This document shows, piece after piece, positions 34,005 to 42,720 of a stretch of 61,061 nucleotides of DNA. Made by a program: the position numbers and the translations under genes. The stretch spans positions 1 to 61,061 of the forward strand of contig DATEKK010000106.1 in assembly GCA_035277485.1 (NCBI GenBank), given 5' to 3'. Each line of letters begins with the position of its first letter. Position 1 is the stretch's first letter. The notes under the pieces were generated by a model. That model made no database searches. It saw nothing but the letters and a program-made list of their open reading frames with translations, and had not been told where the DNA came from. The stretch is from JADGGM01 sp035277485 (GTDB taxonomy: Bacteria; Gemmatimonadota; Gemmatimonadetes; Gemmatimonadales; Gemmatimonadaceae).

Positions 34005-34687
34005 TCATGACGACCCTCCGCGCTCAATCCGTTCGTGTTCCGCTCTGGCAATCGCTACCGCACCACACTGCTCGGACCGTGTACATCGCCACCCACTCGA
34101 GTCGAACGACACGACGTGCGTCTGTTCGCCGTGTGCGTGATAGTGGTCGACGAGATACAACCGCAACATGGTCGTGACGTCGCCGTTGGACGAGTGCCCG
34201 TCTGGCGTCCACATGTGCATCAACCGAGTACAACGAGCGCCGTCATCAGGCGAAACCCTGACGGATTCGTGCGAGATCGGTGCACTGTTACCGTGCGATG
34301 ACACGACGGAGCGTGTTGGACATGCTTCGCGCGATGCCTTACGCGTGGCGCACGTGATGTTGACTAACGACGGCGTCTGAGCGCCGTAGGGCGACGTAAC
34401 CATCTTGTGGAGGAACTATGTTGATATTCATACTTAAGTTATTACAGCACAGCTACTTGGATATATAGAGATCAAGTGCAACCTCAATGTTGATTACTGG
34501 TTATCTTCGGCAACTGTTCGGGTCTTGCCAACATAGAAATTTTCGCTCTCCCTGTCAACGCACCCACCCCTTGCGTACACGCCAAACGGCCGTACGCAGA
34601 ATGAAATCGTGACGCGCAGCCAGCATAGCGCCCCGTGCACGAGAGCGCCGTAGCATAGCATTGCACGTCGGACTAGTTTGTTGCGCC
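34005..34687. other. Gene-poor stretch with an AT-rich patch
   Basis: About 680 bases with no convincing gene. A 132-residue open frame on the - strand (34005-34403) shows no recognisable domain and is left uncalled. At about 34410-34560 composition drops to well under half G+C, in contrast to the rest of the window. There a GGAGGA site precedes ATG at 34418 and a 16-codon frame ending at 34468 (MLIFILKLLQHSYLDI). An inverted repeat TGCGTAC-N13-GTACGCA lies at 34572-34598. Probably a scar of foreign DNA. Confidence 0.45.
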
Positions 34688-35680
34688 ATGACCGACGTCG
34701 TCGCGCTCGCCGCCGAGCTCATGGCCATTGAATCCGCATCCGGCGACGAGGGACGCGCGGTCGATTTCGTCGCCCGCTGGCTCGTCGCGCGAGGGTGGAA
34801 TGTGACCGTGCAAGAGGTCACCAAGGGTCGCGGAAACGTTTGGGCCTCACGTGCCGGCGGCGGCGTAACCCTCTCCACCCACCTCGACACCGTCCCACCG
34901 TTCGTTCGCCCGACCCTCGAGGGCGATCACCTGCAAGGTCGCGGCGCATGCGACGCGAAGGGCATCGCCGCGGCAATGCTTGTGGCGGCCGATCAGCTCG
35001 CGAACGAGAACGAGCAGCGTGTCGACTTGCTTTTCGTGGTTGGAGAGGAGCGCGGATCCGACGGCGCGCGCGCGGCTAATCACCTGGCGGCCACGAGCCG
35101 ATATCTCGTGAACGGTGAGCCGACCGAGAGCACGCTGGCATCGGGCGCGAAGGGATCACTGCGTGTTTACCTGAGGACATCGGGGATCCCCGCCCACTCC
35201 GCCTACCCCGAGCTCGGTCGCTCCGCGATCGAGCCCATGCTCGATCTCCTTCCGACGCTGCGCAAGCTCGACTTGCCGCGCGATCCGGTCTTGGGCGACA
35301 CGACCGTGAACATCGGGACGCTGCGCGGCGGCACCGAGGCGAACATCATTCCCGACCGCGCGGACTGCGAGCTCATGTTCCGTTTGGTGGGCGACGTCGA
35401 GCCGATCAAGCGCATGGTCGAGCGCTGGGCCGACGGACGCGCCGAGATCGAATACGGCTCCCACATTCCGGCGATGCGCTTTCACACCATACCGGGATTT
35501 CGCTCCGCGCCGGTCGCGTTCACGACCGACATTCCGCTGCTGTCGCGATGGGGCACGCCGCTGCTCTTCGGACCGGGGTCGATCCACGTGGCGCACACGC
35601 CCCGCGAGTTCATCGATGTCCGCGAGCTGCGCGCGGCGGTCGATGCCTACGTGCGCATCGTGCGCGCGCTCCTCGCGTGA
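34688..35680 (+). CDS. M20 metallopeptidase, probable DapE/LysK-type deacylase
   Basis: A 330-residue zinc amidohydrolase. Metal ligands are seen in STHLDTVPPF (His-x-Asp), GACDAKG (Asp) and VVGEERGSDGA (catalytic Glu and ligand Glu), and the C-terminal His in IHVAHTPREFID. As first gene of the lysine operon and with dapD (succinyltransferase) five genes later, N-succinyl-diaminopimelate desuccinylase is the natural role; acetyl-lysine or acetylornithine deacetylase cannot be excluded. The ATG at 34688 is preferred over 34661 to avoid a Cys-rich extra leader. Confidence 0.82.
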   Translation: MTDVVALAAELMAIESASGDEGRAVDFVARWLVARGWNVTVQEVTKGRGNVWASRAGGGVTLSTHLDTVPPFVRPTLEGDHLQGRGACDAKGIAAAMLVAADQLANENEQRVDLLFVVGEERGSDGARAANHLAATSRYLVNGEPTESTLASGAKGSLRVYLRTSGIPAHSAYPELGRSAIEPMLDLLPTLRKLDLPRDPVLGDTTVNIGTLRGGTEANIIPDRADCELMFRLVGDVEPIKRMVERWADGRAEIEYGSHIPAMRFHTIPGFRSAPVAFTTDIPLLSRWGTPLLFGPGSIHVAHTPREFIDVRELRAAVDAYVRIVRALLA

Positions 35681-35682
35681 CC

Positions 35683-36762
35683 ATGGACGCACCGGCGTCT
35701 CCGCCCGCGCGGCGCATCCCGGTCGCTGTGTTAGGCGCGACCGGCGCCGTCGGCCAAACGTTCGTGCGGCTGCTCGACGGCCACCCGTGGTTCGAGCTCG
35801 CCGCCGTCGCCGCATCCGAGCGATCGGCCGGCAAGGCGTACGGCGACGCGGCGCATTGGTTAGGCAGCGAGATGCCGGCGCGCGTCGCGGGGATGCCGGT
35901 CGTGCCCTGCGATCCCCCGTGCATCGACGCGCCCCTCGTCTTCTCGGCCCTCGACGCCGCCGCTGCCGCGGACGTCGAGGCCGCGTTCGCGCGCGCGGGA
36001 CGATTCGTGCTCAGCAACGCGCGCACATACCGCCTCGAGCCGGATGTCCCGCTGCTCATCCCCGAAGTCAATCCCGGCCACCTCGCGCTGATCGATCGGC
36101 AGCGCGAACGACGCGGTTGGCCGGGCGCGATCGTCACGAACTCCAATTGCTCGACGATGGTCGTCGCGCTCGCGCTCGCGCCGCTCCACCAGGCGTTCGG
36201 CGTCGACACGGTCTTCGTGACGACGCTGCAGGCCGTGTCGGGCGCCGGGTATCCCGGCGTGCCGTCGCTCGACATCCTCGGCAACGTCATCCCGTACATC
36301 GGCGGCGGCGAAGAAGAGAAGATCGAAACGGAAACACGCAAGCTCCTCGGCTCGTTAGGCGAAGAGGGCGTCATCCCCGCGCCGATGACCGTGAGCGCGC
36401 AGGTGACGCGCGTGCCGGTCGAGCACGGACACACCGTGTGCCTCGCGGTGGGCCTCGCGCGCTCGGCCGACGCCGATGCCGCGGTGGCCGTGTACGAGGG
36501 ATGGCGCGGCGCCATCGAGTCGCTCCACCTGCCGTCGGCGCCCGTGCCGCCGATCACCGTGACGCGCGACATCGACCGGCCGCAGCCCAGGCGCGACGCC
36601 GGCGCCGGCCGCGGCATGCGGGTCACGATCGGGCGCGTGCGCCGCGACCCCATCCTCGATCTGCGTCTCGTTGCGTTAGGCCACAACACCATTCGCGGCG
36701 CGGCCGGCGCGTCGGTGCTCAACGCCGAGCTCCTCGTCGCGCGCGGACTGCTCGGCGCGTGA
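35683..36762 (+). CDS. asd: Aspartate-semialdehyde dehydrogenase
   Basis: Reduces aspartyl phosphate to aspartate semialdehyde, the branch point to lysine, methionine and threonine. The 359-residue protein has LGATGAVGQTFVRLL at the NADP site, the catalytic Cys in TNSNCSTM and the ESLHLPSAPVPP region, features of the archaeal/fungal subtype rather than the E. coli type. ATG at 35683 lies just after the M20 stop; a GTG at 35677 is in frame and would overlap. The stop overlaps the lysC GTG by four bases. Confidence 0.93.
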   Translation: MDAPASPPARRIPVAVLGATGAVGQTFVRLLDGHPWFELAAVAASERSAGKAYGDAAHWLGSEMPARVAGMPVVPCDPPCIDAPLVFSALDAAAAADVEAAFARAGRFVLSNARTYRLEPDVPLLIPEVNPGHLALIDRQRERRGWPGAIVTNSNCSTMVVALALAPLHQAFGVDTVFVTTLQAVSGAGYPGVPSLDILGNVIPYIGGGEEEKIETETRKLLGSLGEEGVIPAPMTVSAQVTRVPVEHGHTVCLAVGLARSADADAAVAVYEGWRGAIESLHLPSAPVPPITVTRDIDRPQPRRDAGAGRGMRVTIGRVRRDPILDLRLVALGHNTIRGAAGASVLNAELLVARGLLGA

Positions 36763-38120
36763 TCGTCGTCAAGTTCGGCGGCACGTCGGTGGCCGATGCC
36801 GCGGCGATCGCCCGTGCGGCCGCCATCACGAGGAGCCGCGCGCCGCGCCGCCCGGTCGTCGTCGTCTCGGCACTGGCGCGCGCGACCAACGAGCTGCTCG
36901 CGGCCGCCGAGCAGGCGGCCAAGGGCCAGCTGATCGTCGCGCTGCGCGGCATCGAGGGCCTCCGCGACCGCCACCTGGCGGAAGCGCAGGCATTGTTAGG
37001 CGAAGGGGGCGACGCCGACGACGCGTGCGGCGAGCTGAGCGCCATGTGCGACGAGCTCGCCAGTCTCTCCGAGGCGCTCTCCGTGTTGGGCCACCTCACG
37101 CCGCGCAGCCTCGACGCGATAGCCGCGTACGGCGAGCTCCTCTCGGCCGCACTCGTCCATGCCGCGTTTCGCCGCTATGGTCTTGCGGCCGAGCTGGTCG
37201 ACGCCCGCGACGTGATGGTCACCGACGAGCTGCACACGCGGGCCATCCCCGACCTGGATGCGATTACGGAAAGCGCGCGCCGGGTCATCGCGCCCATGGT
37301 CACGAACGGCCGGGTGCCGGTCGTGGGCGGATTCATCGGGCGCTCGCCCGCCGGCGTCACCACCACCATCGGCCGCGGCGGCGGCGATTTCAGCGCCGCC
37401 CTCCTCGGCGCTGCGTTAGGCGCCGAGGCCATCGAGATCTGGACCGACGTCGACGGGATGCTCACCGCCGATCCGCGCATCGTGTCCGGCGCGCGCCTCA
37501 TCGACGAGATCCGCTTCGACGAGGCGGCCGAGCTCGCCACCTTCGGGGCCAAGGTACTGCACCCGAGCACGATCGCGCCCGCCGTCCAGCGCGGGATTCC
37601 GGTGTTCATCTTCAACTCGCGGCGGCCGGAAGGGCGGGGCACACGCATCACCGCCGACGCGCCGCGCCGCGCCGTGAGTGCGATCGCCGGCAAGGGAAAC
37701 GTGACGGTGATCAAGGTCAACTCCTCGCGGATGTTGCTCGCGCCGGGATTTTTGCGCACCCTCTTCGAGGTGTTCGAGCGCCACCACACGTCGGTGGACG
37801 TCGTGGCCACCTCGGAGGTGTCGGTGTCGGTGACGGTAGACGATCCGTCGCGGTTGGACGCGCTGCTCGTGGACCTCCGTGCGTTAGGCGATGTGTCCAT
37901 CGAGCGCCAGCGCGCCGTCGTCGCCATAGTGGGCGCCGGCTTGGGCGGCGACAGCACCACGATGGCCCGGGCGCTCGGCGCCCTGCACGGGATGCGCGTC
38001 CACATGATTTCGCTGAGCGCCACCGAGATCAACCTCACCATCATCATCGACGGCGATCGGTTAGGCGAAGCGATGCGCGCCCTGCACGCCGAGTTCTTCG
38101 ACCGGCCGGACGCCGCATGA
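36759..38120 (+). CDS. lysC: Aspartokinase
   Basis: Phosphorylates aspartate, the first step of the lysine/threonine/methionine family. The 453-residue protein has the amino-acid kinase start VIVVKFGGTSVADA, FIGRSPAGVTTTIGRGGGDFSA and EIWTDVDGMLTADPR, then two ACT domains (from about 300), the site of lysine or threonine feedback. The family start KFGGTSV begins within five residues of the GTG. It overlaps asd and dapB by four bases each. Confidence 0.94.
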   Translation: MIVVKFGGTSVADAAAIARAAAITRSRAPRRPVVVVSALARATNELLAAAEQAAKGQLIVALRGIEGLRDRHLAEAQALLGEGGDADDACGELSAMCDELASLSEALSVLGHLTPRSLDAIAAYGELLSAALVHAAFRRYGLAAELVDARDVMVTDELHTRAIPDLDAITESARRVIAPMVTNGRVPVVGGFIGRSPAGVTTTIGRGGGDFSAALLGAALGAEAIEIWTDVDGMLTADPRIVSGARLIDEIRFDEAAELATFGAKVLHPSTIAPAVQRGIPVFIFNSRRPEGRGTRITADAPRRAVSAIAGKGNVTVIKVNSSRMLLAPGFLRTLFEVFERHHTSVDVVATSEVSVSVTVDDPSRLDALLVDLRALGDVSIERQRAVVAIVGAGLGGDSTTMARALGALHGMRVHMISLSATEINLTIIIDGDRLGEAMRALHAEFFDRPDAA

Positions 38121-38827
38121 GCGCGCCGCGTGTCGCGATCATCGGCCACGGGAAAATGGGCCGCGCCGTCGAGCAGCTCGCCATCGAGCACGGTTGGACC
38201 GTCACCGCGATCATCGATGCCGGCGCCAACCACCATGGGACGGGCATCACTCCCGGCTCTCTGGCCGGCGCCGACGTGGCCATCGAGTTCACCACGGGCC
38301 GCGCCGCGCCCGCCAACGTGCGCGCCTGTGTGCACGCCGCATGCCCGGTCGTGAGCGGCACCACGGGCTGGGACGCCGAGCGCGCCCGCGTCGAAGAAGA
38401 TGTGCTCAGCGGCGCGGGCGCCTTGCTCTGGTCGCCCAACTTCTCGATCGGGGTGAATCTCTTCTGGCAGGTGGCCGAGGTTGCCGCGCGACTCGCGGCC
38501 CGCACCAGATCGTTCGACGCGCACATCGTCGAAACCCACCACGCGGCGAAGCGCGACGCGCCATCGGGCACCGCGATTGCGCTGCAACGACTCGCCACGG
38601 CGGCCTTCGGAAGCGAAATTCCGGTGAGCAGCGTGCGCGTGGGCGCGGTGCCGGGCACGCACGAGCTCCTCCTCGACGCGGCGTTCGAGCAAATTCGCGT
38701 GGTGCACGAAGCGCGCGACCGGCGGGTGTTCGCCGAAGGGGCACTCGCCGCCGCGCAGTGGCTCATCGGCCGGCGCGGGGTGTACACGATGCGCGATTTT
38801 CTTCTGGCCGAGGTACCTCGAGCATGA
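38117..38827 (+). CDS. dapB: 4-hydroxy-tetrahydrodipicolinate reductase
   Basis: NAD(P)H-dependent second committed step of lysine synthesis. The 236-residue protein has IIGHGKMGRAVEQL at the cofactor site, GTTGW, SPNFSIGVNLFW and the substrate motif ETHHAAKRDAPSGTA with catalytic His and Lys. It is shorter than the E. coli enzyme (about 273), from a reduced N-terminal domain. Overlaps lysC and dapA as ATGA. Confidence 0.92.
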   Translation: MSAPRVAIIGHGKMGRAVEQLAIEHGWTVTAIIDAGANHHGTGITPGSLAGADVAIEFTTGRAAPANVRACVHAACPVVSGTTGWDAERARVEEDVLSGAGALLWSPNFSIGVNLFWQVAEVAARLAARTRSFDAHIVETHHAAKRDAPSGTAIALQRLATAAFGSEIPVSSVRVGAVPGTHELLLDAAFEQIRVVHEARDRRVFAEGALAAAQWLIGRRGVYTMRDFLLAEVPRA

Positions 38828-39717
38828 CGCCCACGACGCGATTCTTCGGCTGCGGCACCGCACTCGCCACTCCGTTTGCCGACGACGGCTCGATCGACGA
38901 ACGCGCCTTACGATCGCTCGTCACGTGGCAAATCGCCGAAGGCGTGCACTTTCTCGTGCCGTGCGGATCCACCGGCGAAGCGGCCACCATGACGGTAGCC
39001 GAGCACCGCCGCGTGGTGGAGATCGTGGTCGACGAAACGCGCGGCCGCGTGCCGGTCGTCGCCGGCGCGGGGTCTAACGACACGCGCAAAGCCATCGCGC
39101 TCTCCGAGGAAATGTGCGCCGCCGGCGCCACACACCTGCTCCACGTGAGCCCGATGTACAACAAGCCGCCGCAGCGCGGCATCATCGCGCACTTCCGGGC
39201 CATCGCGGACGCGGTGGACCTGCCGGTGATCGTGTACAACGTGCCGGGCCGCACCGGCAGCAACATCGACGCGCGCACGACGCTCGCGCTGGCCGAGATC
39301 CCGTCCATCGTCGCGGTGAAGGAAGCGTCCGGCAATCTCGGTCAGATCATGGACATCATCCGCGACCGTCCGGAGCGGTTCTCGGTGCTATCGGGCGACG
39401 ACTCACTCACGCTGGCGGTGATGGCCGCGGGCGGCGACGGCATCATTTCTGTCGTGTCGAACGCGACGCCGGGACCCATGGCCAGGCTCGTCGACTGCTG
39501 CCGCGCCGGCGATTTCGCGGGTGCACGCGCGCTGCACGAACGCCTCACGCCGTGGATGCGCGCGGCGTTCATCGAGTCGAACCCGATCCCGGTCAAAGCC
39601 GCGCTCGCGATGCTCGGCCGCGCGTCGAACGTGCTCCGGCTTCCGTTAGTCCCGCTGCGCGAGGAGTTGTCGGGCGACGTCCGCGCCGCGCTCGTAGCCG
39701 CCGGAGCGCTCGCGTGA
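38824..39717 (+). CDS. dapA: 4-hydroxy-tetrahydrodipicolinate synthase
   Basis: TIM-barrel aldolase joining pyruvate and aspartate semialdehyde. The 297-residue protein carries GCGTALATPF, VPCGSTGEAATM, the catalytic Tyr in YNVPGRTGSNI and the Schiff-base Lys in IVAVKEASGN. Order dapB-dapA-dapD with four-base overlaps indicates one coupled transcript. Confidence 0.94.
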   Translation: MTPTTRFFGCGTALATPFADDGSIDERALRSLVTWQIAEGVHFLVPCGSTGEAATMTVAEHRRVVEIVVDETRGRVPVVAGAGSNDTRKAIALSEEMCAAGATHLLHVSPMYNKPPQRGIIAHFRAIADAVDLPVIVYNVPGRTGSNIDARTTLALAEIPSIVAVKEASGNLGQIMDIIRDRPERFSVLSGDDSLTLAVMAAGGDGIISVVSNATPGPMARLVDCCRAGDFAGARALHERLTPWMRAAFIESNPIPVKAALAMLGRASNVLRLPLVPLREELSGDVRAALVAAGALA

Positions 39718-40586
39718 GCTACGCCATGCCGTTCCTCGATCTGGCGGTGGTCGAACGCCGGATCGGCGAGTTCATGGACACGCCGGCCGCCGAGATGCCG
39801 GTGGACGACGTCGAGCACACGGTGAACGCACTGCTCGGCGCCCTCGAGCGCGGCGAGGTGCGCGCGGCGGAGCGCGATGTGCATGGCCACTGGCGCGCCG
39901 TGCCGTGGGTGAAGCAGGGCATCCTGCTCGGCTTCCGGATCGGGCACGTCACCGACATGTCGTTAGGCGGCAAGTCGTCGTTCCGGTTCTTCGACAAGCA
40001 TCTCTTCCCGGCGCAGCCGATCCAGCAATCGCAGGGCGTGCGCATCGTGCCCGGCGGATCGACCGTGAGGCGGGGCGCGTTTCTATCCAAGGGCGTGGTG
40101 TGCATGCCGCCGATGTACGTCAACGTGGGCGCCTGGGTCGGCCCCAACGCCATGATCGATTCGCACGCGCTGGTCGGATCGTGCGCGCAGATCGGCGCGC
40201 GCGTCCACCTGAGCGCGGCCGCCCAGATCGGCGGCGTGCTCGAACCGGTGAACGCCGCGCCGGTGGTCATCGAGGACGATGTGTTCGTGGGCGGCAATTC
40301 CGGTGTGTACGAAGGCACCGTGGTGCGCCAAGGCGCCGTGCTCGCGGCCGGCGTGATTCTCACGCGCGGCGTGCCGGTGCACGACGCCGTGCGCGAGACC
40401 ACGTACCGGTCTAACGGAGACGCGCCGCTCGAAATCCCGGCCGGCGCGGTGGTCGTACCCGGCACGCGGCCGCTCGCCGGCGAGTGGGCGCGCGCGCACG
40501 GCCTCTCGGTGCAGTCGCCCGTGATCGTGAAATATCGCGACGCCGGCACCAACGCCTCCACCGCGCTCGAGCAGTGGCTGCGATGA
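39714..40586 (+). CDS. dapD: Tetrahydrodipicolinate N-succinyltransferase
   Basis: Left-handed beta-helix acyltransferase that makes N-succinyl-L-2-amino-6-oxopimelate, fixing the succinylase branch of lysine synthesis. Hexapeptide-repeat strands are visible (VNVGAWVGPNAMIDSHALVG, IGARVHLSAAAQIGGVLEP, VIEDDVFVGGNSGVYEGTVV). A GTG at 39714 overlaps dapA by four bases and gives 290 residues; the ATG at 39726 is an alternative. Confidence 0.93.
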   Translation: MSYAMPFLDLAVVERRIGEFMDTPAAEMPVDDVEHTVNALLGALERGEVRAAERDVHGHWRAVPWVKQGILLGFRIGHVTDMSLGGKSSFRFFDKHLFPAQPIQQSQGVRIVPGGSTVRRGAFLSKGVVCMPPMYVNVGAWVGPNAMIDSHALVGSCAQIGARVHLSAAAQIGGVLEPVNAAPVVIEDDVFVGGNSGVYEGTVVRQGAVLAAGVILTRGVPVHDAVRETTYRSNGDAPLEIPAGAVVVPGTRPLAGEWARAHGLSVQSPVIVKYRDAGTNASTALEQWLR

Positions 40587-41458
40587 CATCGTCCACGCCC
40601 GCGCGACGGCCGGTCGCGATCGTCGGACTCGGATGCATTGGCGGCTCGCTCGCGCGCGCACTCGTCGCACAAGGTGTCGACGTCCGCGCGTGGAGCACAT
40701 CGACGAGCGACCGCGAGCTCGCGGCCGCCGCCGGCATCCAGGTGGCGGGCGGGGCCGCGCCGTTCGCGGCCCTCTGCGACGGCGCCACCTCGGTGGTGCT
40801 CGCCGTGCCGTTCGCCCGGATCGCCGAAGTGGCGCGCGCGGTGGTCGACGTGGTGCAGCCTCCCGCGCGGGTGTTCCACGTGGGCGGCTTGCAGCAGCGG
40901 CAAGCGTTAGGCATGGACGAGTCGCTCTGGAGCCGCATCGTCGGCACGCATCCGCTGGCCGGATCGCACGACCACGGGTTTGGCGCGTCCCGCGCCAACA
41001 TGTTCGTGGGTGCCACCGTGTGCATCGAGGACCGTCTGGATGCGCGCGGGCGTCGCGCGGCCGACTGGCTGTGGCGCACCGCTGGCGCACATCGCCTGGA
41101 CTATCGCACGGCGTCGGACCATGATCGGCTGATGGCGTGGGTGAGCCACCTGCCGCAGCTCACGGCGACGGCGCTCGCCCATACCATGGCCACCGCCGGC
41201 ATCGTCCCGGCGGCGACGGGCTCGGGTGCCCGCGACACGACGCGCCTGGCCGCCACTCCGTTAGGCGCGTGGCCGATGCTGCTGCGCGGCGCGCCGGACG
41301 AGCTCCGCGCCGCGCTGGGCCAGCTCGAGGCGACCATCGCGCAGCTGCGCGCCGTCCTCGACGCCCACGATGACCAGCGCCTGGCGGCAATGTGGGAGCG
41401 CGCGATGAACTGGCGCCGCGAGGCCGCGGGCGGCAACGGCGGAGAGCGCCGCGCATGA
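40583..41458 (+). CDS. tyrA: Prephenate dehydrogenase
   Basis: NAD(P)-dependent oxidative decarboxylation of prephenate to 4-hydroxyphenylpyruvate for tyrosine. The 291-residue protein has Rossmann motif VAIVGLGCIGGSLARAL, GTHPLAGSHDHGFGA, and the helical C-terminal domain with DHDRLMAWVSHLPQLTATAL containing the catalytic His region. No ACT domain. Overlaps dapD and aroA by four bases each. Confidence 0.92.
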   Translation: MTSSTPARRPVAIVGLGCIGGSLARALVAQGVDVRAWSTSTSDRELAAAAGIQVAGGAAPFAALCDGATSVVLAVPFARIAEVARAVVDVVQPPARVFHVGGLQQRQALGMDESLWSRIVGTHPLAGSHDHGFGASRANMFVGATVCIEDRLDARGRRAADWLWRTAGAHRLDYRTASDHDRLMAWVSHLPQLTATALAHTMATAGIVPAATGSGARDTTRLAATPLGAWPMLLRGAPDELRAALGQLEATIAQLRAVLDAHDDQRLAAMWERAMNWRREAAGGNGGERRA

Positions 41459-42720
41459 GGGTCGGCGGCACGATCCGGGTCCCGGGCGACAAATCGATTT
41501 CCCACCGCGCGCTCATCTTCGCCGCTCTCGCCTCCGGCGCCTCGCGGGTCCGCGACATTCTGCCGTCGGCGGACGTGCACAGCACCGCCACCGTGTTAGG
41601 CGCGCTCGGCGTGCCCGTGCCGCCGCTCTCGGCGGACCTCACGATCGTCGGCCGCGGACCGCGCGCGCTCACGGCGCCATCGACCGACCTCGATTGCGGC
41701 AACAGCGGCACCACCACGCGACTCGTCGCGGGCGTCGCCGCGGCGCTGCCGTTCACGAGTCGCTTCGTGGGCGACGCGAGCCTGAGCCGCCGTCCCATGC
41801 GCCGCATCGCGAAACCGCTGCGCGAGATGGGCGCCACCGTAGACGTCGCGCCCGCCGATGGCTTGCCGATGACGATCACCGGTGGACACCTCCACGGCAT
41901 CGCGTGGCGCTCCGAAACCGCCAGCGCGCAGGTGAAGAGCGCGATTCTCCTCGCGGGACTGGCCGCCGGCGTCGAGGTGACGGTGCACGAGCCGGCGCGC
42001 TCTCGCGACCACACCGAGCGCATCCTCACTGCGTTAGGCGCGACCGTCCACACACTCGGCGCCACCGTTAGGCTGGAGGTCGCCGATCGCCTCGCGCCCC
42101 TCCACATGCGCGTGCCCGCCGACCCGAGCTCCGCCGCGTTTCTCGCAGCGCTCGCCGTGCTCGCGAACCAGGGTGAGCTCATGCTGCCCGACGTGTGCCT
42201 CAACCCCACGCGCACCGGGTTCTATGCGGCGCTCGCGCGCATGGGCGCCAACCTCACGCTCGACGAAGGCGAGTCGCAGGGCGGGGAACCGGTGGGCACC
42301 ATCATCGCTCGACCATCATCGCTCACCGCCATCGACCTCGGCCGCGATGACGTGCCGTCCATGATCGACGAGCTGCCGCTCCTCGCCTGTGTCGCATCGC
42401 GTGCGAGCGGCACCACGACGATTCGCGGAGCCGAAGAGCTGCGCGTGAAGGAGAGCGACCGCATTGCCACCGTGGTCGCCAATCTGCGCGCGGTGGGCGC
42501 GAACGCCGACGAGCTGCCCGACGGCGTGTGCATCGAGGGATCGACTCGTCCCCTTCGCGGCCGCATCGAGACGCATGGCGACCATCGCATCGCGATGGCA
42601 TTCGGTGTCTTGCGCGCGCTGCCTAACAATGCGATCGAGATCGATGACACGGCATGTGTAAACGTGTCGTACCCGGGCTTCTGGGACGACATCGCCCGCG
42701 CAATCGTCCGGGATCGGTAG
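41455..42720 (+). CDS. aroA: 3-phosphoshikimate 1-carboxyvinyltransferase (EPSP synthase)
   Basis: Sixth shikimate-pathway step, transferring enolpyruvyl from PEP to shikimate 3-phosphate. The 421-residue protein has GDKSISHRAL at the N-terminus, LDCGNSGTTTRLVAG, ADPSSAAFLAALA, EELRVKESDRI and THGDHRIAMAF. The LDCGNSGTTTRL loop resembles the common glyphosate-sensitive class. ATGA overlap with tyrA; cmk starts directly after the stop. Confidence 0.95.
   Translation: MRVGGTIRVPGDKSISHRALIFAALASGASRVRDILPSADVHSTATVLGALGVPVPPLSADLTIVGRGPRALTAPSTDLDCGNSGTTTRLVAGVAAALPFTSRFVGDASLSRRPMRRIAKPLREMGATVDVAPADGLPMTITGGHLHGIAWRSETASAQVKSAILLAGLAAGVEVTVHEPARSRDHTERILTALGATVHTLGATVRLEVADRLAPLHMRVPADPSSAAFLAALAVLANQGELMLPDVCLNPTRTGFYAALARMGANLTLDEGESQGGEPVGTIIARPSSLTAIDLGRDDVPSMIDELPLLACVASRASGTTTIRGAEELRVKESDRIATVVANLRAVGANADELPDGVCIEGSTRPLRGRIETHGDHRIAMAFGVLRALPNNAIEIDDTACVNVSYPGFWDDIARAIVRDR

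Noticed and set aside
34005..34403. 132-codon frame on the - strand
   Set aside because: No domain recognised, no ribosome-binding site, and it ends at the TGA that precedes a DUF488 remnant.
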